Shown: positions 1-6,197 of the stretch, piece by piece
Position numbering within the stretch: the first letter of the stretch is position 1
How the letters are laid out: every line of letters starts with the position of its first letter
Source of the DNA: an uncultured Clostridia bacterium
Lineage (GTDB): Bacteria; Bacillota; Clostridia; UMGS1883
Assembly (NCBI GenBank): GCA_947624455.1
Contig: CANQKL010000043.1
Span: forward strand, 1-11,409
Length of the DNA stretch: 11,409 nucleotides
Direction: 5' to 3'
Made by a program: the position numbers and the translations under genes
Notes under the pieces: generated by a model
What the model was told of the DNA's origin: nothing
The model's input: only the letters and a program-made list of their open reading frames with translations
The model's database searches: none

Positions 1-95
1 CTGATGCCCAAAACGTTGAAAATACCGACGAACGCAAGACAAGTAAAGCTGAATGTCAACAGTATAGCAAGAACTATTTTAGCTTTGCTGCTCAA
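1..95 (-). CDS. N-terminus of a secreted/membrane protein, probably S41 C-terminal processing protease (partial)
   Basis: Only the first 31 codons are in the window; the gene continues past base 1. The start is a TTG at 95-93, preceded at 6 bases by a strong GGAGGTG site (108-102). The peptide begins MSSKAKIVLAILLTFSFT and continues CLAFVGIFNVLG: a short basic head and then a hydrophobic stretch, which is a signal peptide or membrane anchor. No catalytic part is visible. The name rests on context: in Bacillus and many Clostridia a carboxy-terminal processing protease (CtpA/CtpB, family S41) follows ftsE-ftsX and the M23 hydrolase. The gene starts 21 bases after the stop of the M23 gene and is probably cotranscribed with it. 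That a gene with an exported product starts here is well supported; that it is S41 is an inference. Confidence 0.6.
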   Translation of the reverse strand, partial: MSSKAKIVLAILLTFSFTCLAFVGIFNVLGI

Positions 96-101
96 TAAAA
101 G

Positions 102-108
102 CACCTCC
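102..108 (-). promoter_or_regulatory. Ribosome binding site deciding the TTG start at 95
   Basis: GGAGGTG on the minus strand lies 6 bases before TTG, in the 21-base gap after the M23 gene. No ATG or GTG is better placed, so this site makes the TTG the likely start of the partial exported-protein gene. Confidence 0.6.
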
Positions 109-116
109 GATTGAGC

Positions 117-1307
117 TTACTTCAGGTAATTAAGGGGATTTTGCAAACTTCCGTTGAGGCTGACCTCAAAGTGACAGTGAGGGCCGGTGGAGTTGCCGGT
201 GGAGCCAGCTTTGGCGATCACCTGACCTCTGGTCACTGTCTGACCGACGCTGACTAGGAGCTGGCTGTTGTGGGCATATAAGGTGGTATATCCGTTGCCG
301 TGATTAATGACCACATATTTCCCATAGCTGCCGTTATGTTTGGCCACGGTCACGATCCCGTCCTCGGCCGCGATAACATTTGTGCCATAGCCGGTGGCGA
401 TGTCGATTCCCCTGTGGAAGCTATATGTGTGGCTTATTGGATGGTAGCGGTTGCCGAAGGGACTGGTTATGGTACTTCCGCTGGGAGCGGGCCAGGCAAA
501 TTTTCCTCCAGAATATTTGCCGGAATAGCTCAAGGTACTATTTCTGATCTCGGCCTGAGCCTTGCGCTCCTCCTCCTCATATTTCTTTTCAGCGGCCTCA
601 TAAGCCTTGGCAGCCAGGTTTTCGTCCTGAGAAAGCTTGTCGATAAGCGCCTGCTGTTTTTCAAGGGTCAGCTCCAGCTCCTCCTGGCGCAGCGCCAGGC
701 TTTCTTGCTGGCTCTTTTGCCGGGCAAGCAGTTCTTCCTGCTGAGTTTTGGCATTTTTGATAATATCGCGGCTTTTAACATATCGGTCAAGCACCTCGCG
801 GTCGTGGTTGATTATGCTGCCCACGATCTCCATTCGCGACAGAAAATCGCTGAAGCTGTCAGCACCGAAAAGCACCTCCAGATACGAGGTGCTGCCGTTT
901 TCGTACATGACTCTGGCCCGGTTCTTGAATTCTTCCTTATAGGCTTCGGTGTTGGCCTCCGCCTGCTCCAGCTCGATGGTCTTGCGCTGGATCTCTTCAT
1001 TTGTGCCTTTAATAGCGGAGGTCAGCGAGATGATCTCATCCTCGACCGCCGTGAGTTTGCTGTCAAAATCCGCATACTCCTTTACTAAATCGGCCTTCTC
1101 ATTTTTTATATTGTTCAGCTCGTTCTTCGCCTCGTCACGGGCGGCCTTAGCCTCATCCACCGCGGCGGCGTAGCTGAGCGCCGGATACAAGCAGGAGAAC
1201 AGGAACAACGCCGCCACCGCCAGAGCGCAAACCCCGGCAATGATGCGTTTTTTGCTGTGTTTTTTTTCAGAACGGCCATTGTTCGGCCCCTTATTGCTTT
1301 TGTTCAT
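117..1307 (-). CDS. Secreted coiled-coil murein hydrolase, M23 (LytM) peptidase, PcsB/EnvC-like partner of FtsEX
   Basis: A 396-residue exported peptidoglycan endopeptidase. Residues 1-22 are very basic; a hydrophobic signal segment follows (about 23-48, ending SYAAA). Residues about 50-255 are rich in E, K, Q, L and A in heptad style, i.e. a long coiled coil. A short linker leads to the LytM domain (about 270-396). The Zn ligands are present: H298 and D302 (HRGID), and H379 of HCH. H346 (YAH) and H377 fit the catalytic histidines, so the enzyme should be active, unlike the degenerate LytM domains of some activators. The order signal, coiled coil, LytM domain is that of EnvC-type proteins. 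PcsB has the same layout but a CHAP domain. The gene starts 13 bases after ftsX, and its GAGGAG site overlaps the ftsX stop. In related bacteria the FtsX outer loop binds the coiled coil and FtsE ATP hydrolysis drives activation. Family call is sure; the FtsEX partnership is inferred from gene order. Confidence 0.93.
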   Translation of the reverse strand: MNKSNKGPNNGRSEKKHSKKRIIAGVCALAVAALFLFSCLYPALSYAAAVDEAKAARDEAKNELNNIKNEKADLVKEYADFDSKLTAVEDEIISLTSAIKGTNEEIQRKTIELEQAEANTEAYKEEFKNRARVMYENGSTSYLEVLFGADSFSDFLSRMEIVGSIINHDREVLDRYVKSRDIIKNAKTQQEELLARQKSQQESLALRQEELELTLEKQQALIDKLSQDENLAAKAYEAAEKKYEEEERKAQAEIRNSTLSYSGKYSGGKFAWPAPSGSTITSPFGNRYHPISHTYSFHRGIDIATGYGTNVIAAEDGIVTVAKHNGSYGKYVVINHGNGYTTLYAHNSQLLVSVGQTVTRGQVIAKAGSTGNSTGPHCHFEVSLNGSLQNPLNYLK

Positions 1308-1320
1308 GACAAATCACTCC

Positions 1321-2190
1321 TCAGACCTTGAGATGGCGGCGTATGGCGGTTCTGCTGCCGAAGCTGCCCATAAGTATGCCAAAGATCAGCAGTCCTCCCG
1401 CCACGGGAAGCGCCATTTGGCTGAAGGTGTACAGCTCGAACAGATCCAGAAAGCCGGTAAGACCGTTCACAGCCGCATTATAACCGAAGGCTATTACGAT
1501 AATCGCAATAGCGGCGCCTATAATGCCAACTATAACTCCCTCCAAAACGAAAGGCCGGCGGATAAAGCTGTCTGTCGCGCCCACAAATTTCATAATGTGT
1601 ATCTCGTCCTCCCGGGCGTGAACGCTGAGCTTTATGGTATTCTGGATTATAAATACGGCCGTCATAAGAAGTATTATCATCGCGATCAAGCTGCCTATTT
1701 TGATCGCCTGAGTAAAGGATATGACGCCCCGAACGGTAGCCTCGTGGTTGACCACATTGGCTACGCCGTCTATTTTTTCGATTTGAGATACGGTGTCGTT
1801 CAAAATGGTAAGATCGTCGGGAGTTATTTTAACGCTGCTGCGCAAAATCTCCTCCCCTTCCATGCCATCGAGATATTCGCCGTAGCCCTCAAGCTTTTCC
1901 TTGTAATTTTCAAAAGCCTGAGTCTTGCTTTCAAACTCCGCAGACTTCACGTTGGGCATGGCGGATATCTCTTTAAGTATCCTCTCCTCCCCCGCGCGGT
2001 CAACTCTGTCGTCAATAAAAGCCTGTACCTCACATTGCTCCGATATCTGTTCGCCGATATAATTTATATTAAAAGCAAACAGCAAAAATACGCCGAACAA
2101 AAATAAACAGCAGGCTATCGTAACGATGGACGCTATTGTCATGACAGCGTTTTTTCCCAAAGAGCTAAGGGCCGTTTTAAGCGAGTACAT
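1321..2190 (-). CDS. ftsX: Cell division ABC transporter permease-like protein FtsX
   Basis: A 289-residue membrane protein that pairs with FtsE to transmit ATP hydrolysis across the membrane to wall hydrolases during division or elongation. TM1 is about residues 16-40. An extracellular loop of about 125 residues (41-165), the part that binds the hydrolase coiled coil in studied systems, follows. TM2 (about 166-187), a cytoplasmic loop containing HIMKFVGATDSFIRRPF, which is typical of FtsX, TM3 (about 219-237) and TM4 (about 259-276) complete the protein, which ends in a basic tail. I chose the ATG at 2190 because AAGGAGG (2208-2202) lies 11 bases before it and because MYSLKTALSSLGKN is the usual FtsX beginning. 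The frame is open further upstream and contains another ATG at 2217, but that would add a non-homologous tail. It overlaps the end of ftsE by 14 bases, which suggests translational coupling. Confidence 0.95.
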   Translation of the reverse strand: MYSLKTALSSLGKNAVMTIASIVTIACCLFLFGVFLLFAFNINYIGEQISEQCEVQAFIDDRVDRAGEERILKEISAMPNVKSAEFESKTQAFENYKEKLEGYGEYLDGMEGEEILRSSVKITPDDLTILNDTVSQIEKIDGVANVVNHEATVRGVISFTQAIKIGSLIAMIILLMTAVFIIQNTIKLSVHAREDEIHIMKFVGATDSFIRRPFVLEGVIVGIIGAAIAIIVIAFGYNAAVNGLTGFLDLFELYTFSQMALPVAGGLLIFGILMGSFGSRTAIRRHLKV

Positions 2191-2869
2191 CTGAGGTATA
2201 GCCTCCTTCCTGTTCATCGCGCACAACAACGCCGCTCTCCAGCTGTATAACGCGCCGGTGAGCGTCATCAACGATCTTTGTCGAATGAGTAACCATAACA
2301 ATGGTCGTACCCATACGGTTTATCTCCAAAAGCAGCTTCATTATTTCCTCGGCAGTCTCCACGTCGAGATTGCCCGTCGGCTCGTCCGCAATCACAATGG
2401 CCGGGCTGTTGACCAGCGCCCTCGCGATGCACACTCTCTGCTGTTCGCCGCCGGAAAGCTCGTTAGGATAGTTCTTTGCCCTGTCGGCCAAGCCCACAAG
2501 GCTCAAAATGGTAGGCACCTTGCGCCTTATGTCCTTTTTTTTGGCCCGAACCACTTCCATAGCGAAGGCCACGTTTTCATACACGGTTTTGTTGGGCAGC
2601 AGACGGAAATCCTGAAACACAGTCCCAACGCTGCGGCGCAGGTACGGGAGCTTTTTGCTCTTTAACCTGTTGACCGTTATTCCGTTAACAATGACGTCTC
2701 CGGCGTATGGCTTGATTTCCCCGGTGAGCAGCTTTATAGCGCTGCTTTTGCCGGCGCCGGTCCTGCCCACCAAGAATACAAACTCTCCGTCCTCTATTTT
2801 AAAGCTGACGTTTTCAAGCCCGATGATATCATTGTCATATATAACCGTAACATCTTTGAATTCGATCAA
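2177..2869 (-). CDS. ftsE: Cell division ATP-binding protein FtsE
   Basis: A 230-residue ABC ATPase on the cytoplasmic side of the FtsEX complex. All ABC motifs are intact: Walker A GRTGAGKS (35-42), Q-loop Q86 in VFQDFRLL, signature LSGGEQQR (138-145), Walker B VIADEP with catalytic E163, and H-loop H195 in VTHS. The QDFRLLPNKTVYENVAFA segment is typical of FtsE rather than of nutrient importers. Start choice: two in-frame TTG codons lie at 2875 and 2869. A GGGAGG site (2883-2878) is only 2 bases from the first and 8 from the second, and MIEFKDVTVIYDN matches the usual FtsE beginning, so 2869 is preferred; using 2875 would add two residues. It starts 16 bases after the PucR-like regulator gene and overlaps ftsX. 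Confidence 0.95.
   Translation of the reverse strand: MIEFKDVTVIYDNDIIGLENVSFKIEDGEFVFLVGRTGAGKSSAIKLLTGEIKPYAGDVIVNGITVNRLKSKKLPYLRRSVGTVFQDFRLLPNKTVYENVAFAMEVVRAKKKDIRRKVPTILSLVGLADRAKNYPNELSGGEQQRVCIARALVNSPAIVIADEPTGNLDVETAEEIMKLLLEINRMGTTIVMVTHSTKIVDDAHRRVIQLESGVVVRDEQEGGYTSDVLA
2202..2208 (-). promoter_or_regulatory. Ribosome binding site for ftsX inside the end of ftsE
   Basis: AAGGAGG on the minus strand lies within the last codons of ftsE, 11 bases before the ATG at 2190. It supports this start over the upstream in-frame ATG at 2217, which lies before the site. Confidence 0.6.
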
Positions 2870-2877
2870 ACCCAATG

Positions 2878-2883
2878 CCTCCC
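2878..2883 (-). promoter_or_regulatory. Ribosome binding site deciding the ftsE start
   Basis: GGGAGG on the minus strand, just after the stop of the regulator gene. Its 8-base distance to the TTG at 2869, against 2 bases to the TTG at 2875, favours the shorter FtsE. Confidence 0.6.
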
Positions 2884-2885
2884 AC

Positions 2886-3971
2886 TTACATTTTTGAAGG
2901 GTTGGACTGTAAATATTTTTTAACCATCATGGCAACCTTAAAAACTATGGCGTGATCAAAAATTCGCAGATCCAGCCCCGTTATCTTCTGCACCTTATCC
3001 AGCCGGTACACCAGCGTGTTACGGTGGACATAGAGCTGACGCGAGGTTTCGGACACATTAAGGTTGTTGTCAAAAAATTTCTGGATGGTGAACAGAGTCT
3101 CTTGATCCAGAGAATCAATAGAATCCTTCTTGAACACCTCGGAAAGGAACAGTTCGCACAGCGTGGTGGGCAGCTGATATATAAGGCGGCCTATGCCAAG
3201 GTTTTCATAGTTTACGATGCGCTTGTCGTTATCGAAAACTCTGCCGACCTCTATGGCGATATTGGCCTCCTTGAAGCTCCTGGCGATATCGCGGATGTTG
3301 GAAGCGGCGGTGCCGATGCCCACGATAACGTTGACCATTGCCTCGGTCTGGAGAGTATCAACAATGCTGCGGGCCATCTTCTCCACATCCTTGAAAACCA
3401 TACCATCGCGCATTTCCTTCACCAGCACAATGGTGCTGCCGTCAAGGTCTATCACAAAATCTCGGTTGTTTTCAGGGAAAATGCCCGATATTACATCGAA
3501 AACATCCAAATCCTTCTTGTCATACTTTCTGACCACAAGAACCACTCTCGTAGCCTCATAGGCGAGATGCAGCTCCTTGCTCTTTACAAATACGTCGCCG
3601 GGCAGGATGTTGTCCATGATAATGTTTTTGACAAAGTTGGTCTTATCAAATTTGTCATCGTAGAACTGGCGCATATTGTCGATGGAGATTGTAAGTATCT
3701 CGGCAAACTTGGCCGCCGAAGCATCCTCTCCCTCCACAAAGCTCACAAACTCCAACTTACCCCTAGTCTCGACAGGGAGAAAGGTATATCCGAGATAGTG
3801 AATGGCTCCGCTGGCCGCCTCGCACTTGGAAAGGATAACGCTTACATTGGCGTCGATCTCAGCGGGATTTCCCGGCGAAGTTATGTAACCGGTATAATCT
3901 ATCATTCCTATTCTTCTGCCAAAAGCTTCCTTAAGTTGGTATAGCATAGTGTTAAGATACTTACTTGCCAT
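2886..3971 (-). CDS. PucR/CdaR-family helix-turn-helix transcriptional regulator
   Basis: A 361-residue putative regulator. The C-terminal part (about 300-355) has the PucR-type helix-turn-helix: NVSETSRQLYVHRNTLVYRL followed by DKVQKITGLDL, as in CdaR and PucR. The central part (about 150-285), including IGIGTAASNIRDIARSFKEA and AIEVGRVF, resembles the middle domain these regulators share. I do not recognise the N-terminal 140 residues as a known sensor; they are soluble, with no membrane segment or signal peptide. CdaR itself responds to sugar acids, but nothing here points to that ligand. The gene is first in the ftsEX operon, behind two promoters and a tandem operator-like block, so it may regulate its own operon. 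The ATG at 3971 is preceded by GAAGGGATTGGGATAA, a moderate ribosome site. Family is fairly sure; the target and signal are unknown. Confidence 0.85.
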   Translation of the reverse strand: MASKYLNTMLYQLKEAFGRRIGMIDYTGYITSPGNPAEIDANVSVILSKCEAASGAIHYLGYTFLPVETRGKLEFVSFVEGEDASAAKFAEILTISIDNMRQFYDDKFDKTNFVKNIIMDNILPGDVFVKSKELHLAYEATRVVLVVRKYDKKDLDVFDVISGIFPENNRDFVIDLDGSTIVLVKEMRDGMVFKDVEKMARSIVDTLQTEAMVNVIVGIGTAASNIRDIARSFKEANIAIEVGRVFDNDKRIVNYENLGIGRLIYQLPTTLCELFLSEVFKKDSIDSLDQETLFTIQKFFDNNLNVSETSRQLYVHRNTLVYRLDKVQKITGLDLRIFDHAIVFKVAMMVKKYLQSNPSKM

Positions 3972-4050
3972 TTATCCCAATCCCTTCGCTGTATAATTTT
4001 CAGTGCACCGATCTGCGCCGAACCTGAAGAGATGCCAACCCAATGCGTTT

Positions 4051-4079
4051 ATTATACTACATCTCACAGGAAAGTTCAA
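4051..4079 (-). promoter_or_regulatory. Sigma-A-type promoter P2 of the regulator-ftsEX operon
   Basis: On the minus strand TTGAAC (4079-4074), a 17-base spacer and a perfect TATAAT (4056-4051). Transcription should begin near 4045, giving a leader of about 75 bases before the ATG at 3971. The 20-base tandem repeats end 7 bases upstream of the -35 box, a position suited to an activator. Confidence 0.8.
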
Positions 4080-4086
4080 TGAGGAA

Positions 4087-4126
4087 TTTGTAACATTTTT
4101 GAAAACTTTGTAACACTTTTGCAAAG
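4087..4126 (-). repeat. Two 20-base tandem repeats (four TTNCAAA half-sites), probable operator
   Basis: Two directly adjacent 20-base units (4087-4106 and 4107-4126) match at 17 of 20 positions. On the minus strand the block contains TTGCAAA, TTACAAA, TTTCAAA and TTACAAA, with starts 11, 9 and 11 bases apart, so all four face one side of the helix. On the plus strand each unit reads TGTAAC, five bases, then TGAAAA or TGCAAA. This is one mismatch per unit from the WalR (YycF) box TGTWAH-N5-TGTWAH. The block lies directly upstream of promoter P2 and downstream of P1. PhoP-type boxes are also AT-rich direct repeats of similar period and cannot be excluded. The repeats are seen directly; the binding protein is inferred. 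Confidence 0.65.
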
Positions 4127-4156
4127 TTCGGCGATTCGTGACTAAAACTCAATAAT

Positions 4157-4185
4157 ATTGTACCACCTTTTCAGTGGATTGTCAA
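4157..4185 (-). promoter_or_regulatory. Sigma-A-type promoter P1 of the regulator-ftsEX operon
   Basis: On the minus strand a perfect TTGACA (4185-4180), a 17-base spacer and TACAAT (4162-4157). Initiation would be near 4150, giving a leader of about 180 bases that carries the tandem repeats and P2. The -35 box is about 20 bases beyond the hslO terminator, so this is the first promoter after the upstream operon ends. Confidence 0.8.
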
Positions 4186-4205
4186 TAAAAAATTTTTTCA
4201 TTAGC

Positions 4206-4238
4206 GTCAAAAAGGCCGTCAGTGACAGCCTTTTTGAC
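4206..4238 (-). terminator. Hairpin terminator after hslO
   Basis: A perfect 11-bp inverted repeat, GTCAAAAAGGC (4206-4216) and GCCTTTTTGAC (4228-4238), begins 3 bases after the hslO stop. Most of the T-run lies inside the second arm, and the A/T symmetry means it could stop transcription in either direction. On the minus side further T-rich sequence (4200-4187) follows. Confidence 0.8.
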
Positions 4239-4241
4239 ATT

Positions 4242-5123
4242 TTATTTTGCCTGTGCGCGTAATTTTTCCAGCTCGTTTCTGGTAAATTGATACTTTTTAT
4301 TGCAGAAATGGCAGCAGAGCTCGGCCTGTCCGTCCTCCTCAATCATAAGCCCAAGTTCCTTTTCTCCAACGCTGATCAGCGCCCGTTCCATCCTTTCCCG
4401 GCTGCATCCGCAGAAATATTTCGTTTCCATATCCTCAAAGTAGTCGATTTCATAGCCGCTGAGGAGCCGTTCTACTATATCCCTCGGAGTTTCTCCCGAA
4501 CTGAGGAGCTGGGTCACGGCGGGTATCTCGGAAATGACCTTTTCAATGCGTTCGGTGTCGGCCTCCTCCGCTCCCGGCAAAAGCTGTATCACAAAACCGC
4601 CGGCAGCCTTGACGCTGTAATCCGTATCCACGAGAACTCCCAGAGCCACCGCGGTAGGGAGCTGTTCGCTGTCGGCAAAGTAACGGGTCAGATCCTCGGC
4701 TATCTCTCCGCTGACAAGAGGTATCTGTCCTACATAAGGTTCCTTCATATTCAGATCCTTTATGACGCTGAGAGCGCCATAGCGGCCGACAGCTCCGCCC
4801 ACGTCCAGCTTTCCGTCGGAACGCAGGGAAAGGTCAACTATGGGGTTGTCCACATAACCTTTCACATTGCTGCGCCCGTCTGAAACCGCCACGATGCGGC
4901 CTATGGGGCCGCCGCCGTTAAACTGGACAGTGACGCTGTCATCATAGTTCTTTAACATACGTCCCATTATAGCCGCGCCGGTAAGCGCCCTGCCCAGAGC
5001 GGCGCAGCAGACTGGACTCATTTGATGAAGCTCCTGGGCGCGGTCACAGAGCCTTGTGGTATCAGCCGCAATGACCCGGATTCCGCCGTCATGGGTTATG
5101 GCGCTGGTAATGTTATCTTTCAT
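4242..5123 (-). CDS. hslO: Hsp33 redox-regulated molecular chaperone
   Basis: A 293-residue cytoplasmic holdase that is activated when oxidants release its zinc. The zinc/redox switch is intact: CGC (C238, C240) and CHFC (C271, C274), the family CXC-X30-CXXC pattern, with an extra C270 next to the second pair. The N-terminal domain has the expected Hsp33 features, such as ALGRALTGAAIMGRMLK and NGGGPIGRIVAVSDG. I chose the ATG at 5123, preceded by CGGAG at 6 bases. An in-frame ATG at 5162 would add 13 residues (VSLCFIPETEII) unlike the family and without a ribosome site. It is the last gene of the seven-gene operon, 99 bases after an M42 peptidase, and is followed at once by a terminator. I found no good promoter in that gap, so it probably depends on read-through. 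Confidence 0.96.
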   Translation of the reverse strand: MKDNITSAITHDGGIRVIAADTTRLCDRAQELHQMSPVCCAALGRALTGAAIMGRMLKNYDDSVTVQFNGGGPIGRIVAVSDGRSNVKGYVDNPIVDLSLRSDGKLDVGGAVGRYGALSVIKDLNMKEPYVGQIPLVSGEIAEDLTRYFADSEQLPTAVALGVLVDTDYSVKAAGGFVIQLLPGAEEADTERIEKVISEIPAVTQLLSSGETPRDIVERLLSGYEIDYFEDMETKYFCGCSRERMERALISVGEKELGLMIEEDGQAELCCHFCNKKYQFTRNELEKLRAQAK

Positions 5124-5166
5124 AATAATCTCCGTTTCTGGTATAAAACATAGGCTAACCAATCCC

Positions 5167-5189
5167 GCCGCTGGAATATGCCAAGCGGC
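5167..5189. repeat. Imperfect hairpin between M42 gene 1 and hslO
   Basis: GCCGCTGG (5167-5174) pairs with CCAAGCGGC (5181-5189) with one bulged base and a 6-base loop. In the direction of transcription no T-run follows (GGGATTGG), so it is not a normal terminator. It may be an RNA processing or stability element that lowers hslO expression relative to the peptidases, or it may have no role. Confidence 0.4.
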
Positions 5190-5222
5190 AAAAAAGGGCG
5201 AAATGCGGAGCTTGCCTTGAGC

Positions 5223-6197
5223 CTATATGCCCATTTCTATCATCTGTTTTACAAGCTTCACAGTGTTTTCCACATCGGCTATATCCACTACCTCTCTGGG
5301 CGAGTGGATATACCTTGTGGGAATCGAAATCGTTCCAGCGGGCACTCCGCCGCCCGTGAGGTGAATAGCTCCCGCGTCGGTGCCGCCGTAGGCCGCCGCC
5401 TCAAGCTGGTAGGGTATCTCCGCCGCCTTCGCCGCTTTGAGCATGAACTCCCTGGCTTTGGGGTGAATTATGAAGGAGGCGTCCTTCAGCTTTATACCAG
5501 GGCCTTTGCCCAGCGAAAGGCTGTGATGGTCGCTTTCGGGAACATCTCCCACCATGGACACATCAATAGCGACGCCAAGATCGGGTTCCACGTTGAAGGA
5601 AGCGGTTTTAGCCCCTCTCAGGCCCAGCTCCTCCTGAACGGTAAACACGGCGTATAGGTCGTTAGGGCAGCTCTCCGCCAACTGGACGGCCCTGATAAGG
5701 GCATAGCAGCCCACCCGGTCATCCATAGACTTTGACGCGGCGCGTCCGCCCATAAGGGCGAAGCCCTCGCTGTATCCGGCCATATCGCCGACGCTGACCT
5801 TGCTTTCCGCTTCTGCCTTATCCGAAGCGCCAATGTCTATATACATTTTGTCAAGGTTGAGATCCTTAACGGATTTTTCATACGATATTACGCCCGTCGT
5901 GCCGTTTTCAAACACTACGCCACGATTGACGCAATTATGGGCCGATATACCGCCCACGTTAGTAAAGCGAAGAAAGCCATTGTCGTCAATGTTGGTTATC
6001 ATAAAACCGATCTCGTCCATATGGGCCGCAAACATGAGACGCTTACCGTTGCCCTTTTTTCGGCAGATAAGATTGCCCATCGAGTCGGCGTACACGTCAG
6101 TCACATAAGGCTCCATTTCGGAGGCAATAAGCGTTCTTATCCTATCCTCCCGTCCCGAGGGGGCCCAACATTCGGCAAGTTTTTTCAATAGCTCCAT
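5223..6197 (-). CDS. M42 family aminopeptidase (third of three in transcription order)
   Basis: A 324-residue cytoplasmic metalloaminopeptidase of family M42 (TET/FrvX/YsdC type; some relatives are annotated as endoglucanase M). These enzymes form dodecameric tetrahedral particles that trim peptides from proteolysis. The two-metal site is complete: H59 in AAHMDEIG, the bridging aspartate in SMDDRVG (D159/D160), the general base and ligand E189/E190 in VQEELGLRG, D212 in AIDVS, and H298 in TRYIHSP. YGGTDAGAIH (270-279) is also typical. The ATG at 6197 overlaps the TAA of the preceding M42 gene by one base (TAATG), and GAGGAG lies about 9 bases upstream, so the two are translationally coupled. 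It ends with TAG. Substrate specificity cannot be read from the sequence. Confidence 0.94.
   Translation of the reverse strand: MELLKKLAECWAPSGREDRIRTLIASEMEPYVTDVYADSMGNLICRKKGNGKRLMFAAHMDEIGFMITNIDDNGFLRFTNVGGISAHNCVNRGVVFENGTTGVISYEKSVKDLNLDKMYIDIGASDKAEAESKVSVGDMAGYSEGFALMGGRAASKSMDDRVGCYALIRAVQLAESCPNDLYAVFTVQEELGLRGAKTASFNVEPDLGVAIDVSMVGDVPESDHHSLSLGKGPGIKLKDASFIIHPKAREFMLKAAKAAEIPYQLEAAAYGGTDAGAIHLTGGGVPAGTISIPTRYIHSPREVVDIADVENTVKLVKQMIEMGI

Noticed and set aside
1240..2106. Long plus-strand open frame of 288 codons opposite ftsX and the M23 gene start
   Set aside because: It lies antisense to two well-supported genes, has no recognisable domain or ribosome site, and its composition is that of a reverse-frame shadow.
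2952..3944. 330-codon plus-strand open frame opposite the regulator gene
   Set aside because: It is fully antisense to a gene with a clear PucR-type helix-turn-helix, and its translation shows no coherent domain.
3992..3997. TATAAT on the plus strand just upstream of the regulator gene
   Set aside because: No -35 element lies at 16-18 bases, and there is no plus-strand gene downstream.
4163..4177. CCAC/GTGG inverted repeat inside the spacer of promoter P1
   Set aside because: Arms of 4 bases are too short to claim an operator; such pairs are common by chance.
4142..4342. 66-codon minus-strand open frame across the hslO terminator and promoter P1
   Set aside because: It overlaps the hslO 3' end in another frame, runs through a terminator hairpin and a promoter, and has no ribosome site or family resemblance.
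5124..5222. Possible separate promoter for hslO
   Set aside because: TATGTT and TATACC are present, but no acceptable -35 box lies at 16-18 bases, so I do not call a promoter.
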